Shown here: positions 63,162 through 64,000 of the stretch, in pieces
Layout: the number at the start of each line of letters is the position of its first letter
Position numbering within the stretch: position 1 is the first letter of the stretch
Source of the DNA: Impatiens glandulifera
Lineage: Eukaryota > Streptophyta > Magnoliopsida > Ericales > Balsaminaceae
Length of the DNA: 64,000 nucleotides
Assembly: GCF_907164915.1 (NCBI RefSeq)
Contig: NC_061862.1
Coordinates: 119,749,877-119,813,876 of the forward strand
Direction: 5' to 3'
Program-made: the position numbers and the translations under genes
The notes under the pieces: generated by a model
Told to the model about the DNA's origin: nothing
The model's database searches: none
What the model saw: the letters and a program-made list of their open reading frames with translations, nothing else

Positions 63162-64000
63162 TGTTAGGAACATAATAAACAATAGAGACAGGGGCTTGAA
63201 TATATTGAACGCTTACACACTTTGTTTGATATTATCTTTGTTAGAAGTTAATATTGGTTTCTATTCTTCGCAAGCTATCACGAACTCTTGAACCGAGTTC
63301 AAGTGAGGAATTTGTTTGTTTCGACTTGAAGCAGTATGTGAGTGGGATTAATGACACTTAAAGAAAGGAACACAAGACACAAGAGATTTTATGGATGTTC
63401 AGAGTAAAAGTTCATACGTCACCCCTTCTTCTCAACCTAGAGAAGGATATTCACTAGAAGATTTGGTTTAATACAACACTTGTACAAACCCAGTCGGACA
63501 ACCATGACTAAAACAATGCCTGTTTCCGAACTCCTAGCACACACTATGTTAAATAAAAACAAATTCTGTCAACTTACAATACTGGAAACTTACACAGAAT
63601 ATACAGTGTGTAATACAATTTTAATACTCTAGTACACTTGTAAACTTTTAGAACTTTGATAGCTTGAGAGAGTAGGTATGTTTTTCAGTGATTATTGAAG
63701 GCGGTTGAAAGTTGTTAACCTGGATGGAGCAAATTGACTTATGTCTTCTTAAGTAGGCAGGCTGTAACGGACAAATTTGCTTCACCAATGGACATATTTG
63801 CTTTAGAGGATATTACTCTTAAATTTATTGGCTGAGCTCCAGAATGGTACATAAGAGAAGATCCTCTTTGATCTTGTATGTACTTGAAGAGAGTAAGCCA
63901 AAATTCATTAATGGGATTACGATATACTTGAAGAGGGTTTGACTTGTCTTGTTTCATGGCAGTCTTTTATAGGTCTGATTTTTCTTCCGTATTAGACTTC
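63162..64000 (-). repeat. RE9: LTR of a copia element continuing past the window
   Basis: Starts TGTTAGGAAC (plus), with no primer site on the left, so it is a 3' LTR (or solo LTR) of a minus-strand element whose body lies to the right. It carries the family hallmarks: hairpin CTTGAACCGAGTTCAAG (63287-63303), the conserved block (63391-63430, here ATACGTCACCCC) and a TATA box on the minus strand near 63964-63974. Open frames inside are not genes. Confidence 0.78.

Overview
This window is plant nuclear DNA, almost certainly from a dicot. It is a gene-poor, transposon-packed stretch. Evidence for a plant genome: Ty1/copia retrotransposons primed by initiator tRNA-Met, a type-2 non-specific lipid-transfer protein gene, a fragment of plastid 16S/23S rRNA, a FAR1/FHY3-like pseudogene and a plant BARD1/BRCA1-type BRCT fragment. 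Proteins like the extra ORFs described here are, from memory and unverified, common in Lamiales assemblies, so an asterid host is plausible.

Layout. RE1 (1-3131, minus) is the 5' part of a decayed copia element cut by the window edge. RE2 (3142-14046, minus) is a complete 10.9-kb copia element with 2.3-kb LTRs and target-site duplication (TSD) CACAC. RE3 (plus) is a decayed TNT1-like copia element whose 5' LTR is split by RE4; its pieces are 14333-14568 and 24203-26480. RE4 (14569-24202, plus) is complete, with TSD AAACA. RE5 (about 26481-29402, minus) and RE6 (29403-35458, minus) are copia elements fused without an LTR between them. After a repeat-rich spacer comes the only intact host gene, a type-2 lipid-transfer protein (37505-37789, minus). 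38480-41580 holds a degenerate satellite-like repeat, a MITE-like insertion and two SINE-like copies. A chimeric plastid rRNA insertion lies at 42195-42409. A LINE (43378-43948 plus 49899-51350) is split by RE7 (43949-49893, minus, TSD GTAAG), a young element that has lost gag-pol but keeps a 897-codon ORF. AT-rich non-coding DNA follows to about 55 kb. The last 9 kb hold a BARD1-like pseudogene fragment, RE8 (57572-61959, minus, complete, 227-bp LTRs, TSD ATTTT), a FAR1-like pseudogene, and the start of RE9 (63162 to the window end).

How the parts work together. RE2, RE4, RE5, RE6 and RE7 share one architecture: long LTRs, gag, protease, integrase, RT and RNase H, and then an additional gene between pol and the 3' LTR, called here the pol-distal ORF (PDO). 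Where its 5' end survives, the PDO has a TATA-like box 107-129 bp upstream of its ATG. The non-coding parts of RE2, RE4 and RE5 are saturated with a short palindromic motif (TTAGAC...GTCTAA). In RE2 and RE4 this builds 133-, 111- and 28-bp tandem arrays in the LTRs. RE6 and RE7 instead are rich in CCGGTT/GGTCGG. The PDO is open in RE4 and RE7 although their gag-pol is riddled with stops or deleted. Two full-length elements (RE2, RE4) share the same loss of the nucleocapsid half of gag, so they probably moved in trans. The most interesting hypothesis is that the PDO is an accessory factor acting on the element's own repeated motif, by analogy with the anti-silencing VANC proteins of VANDAL transposons. 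This is inference, not shown by the sequence.
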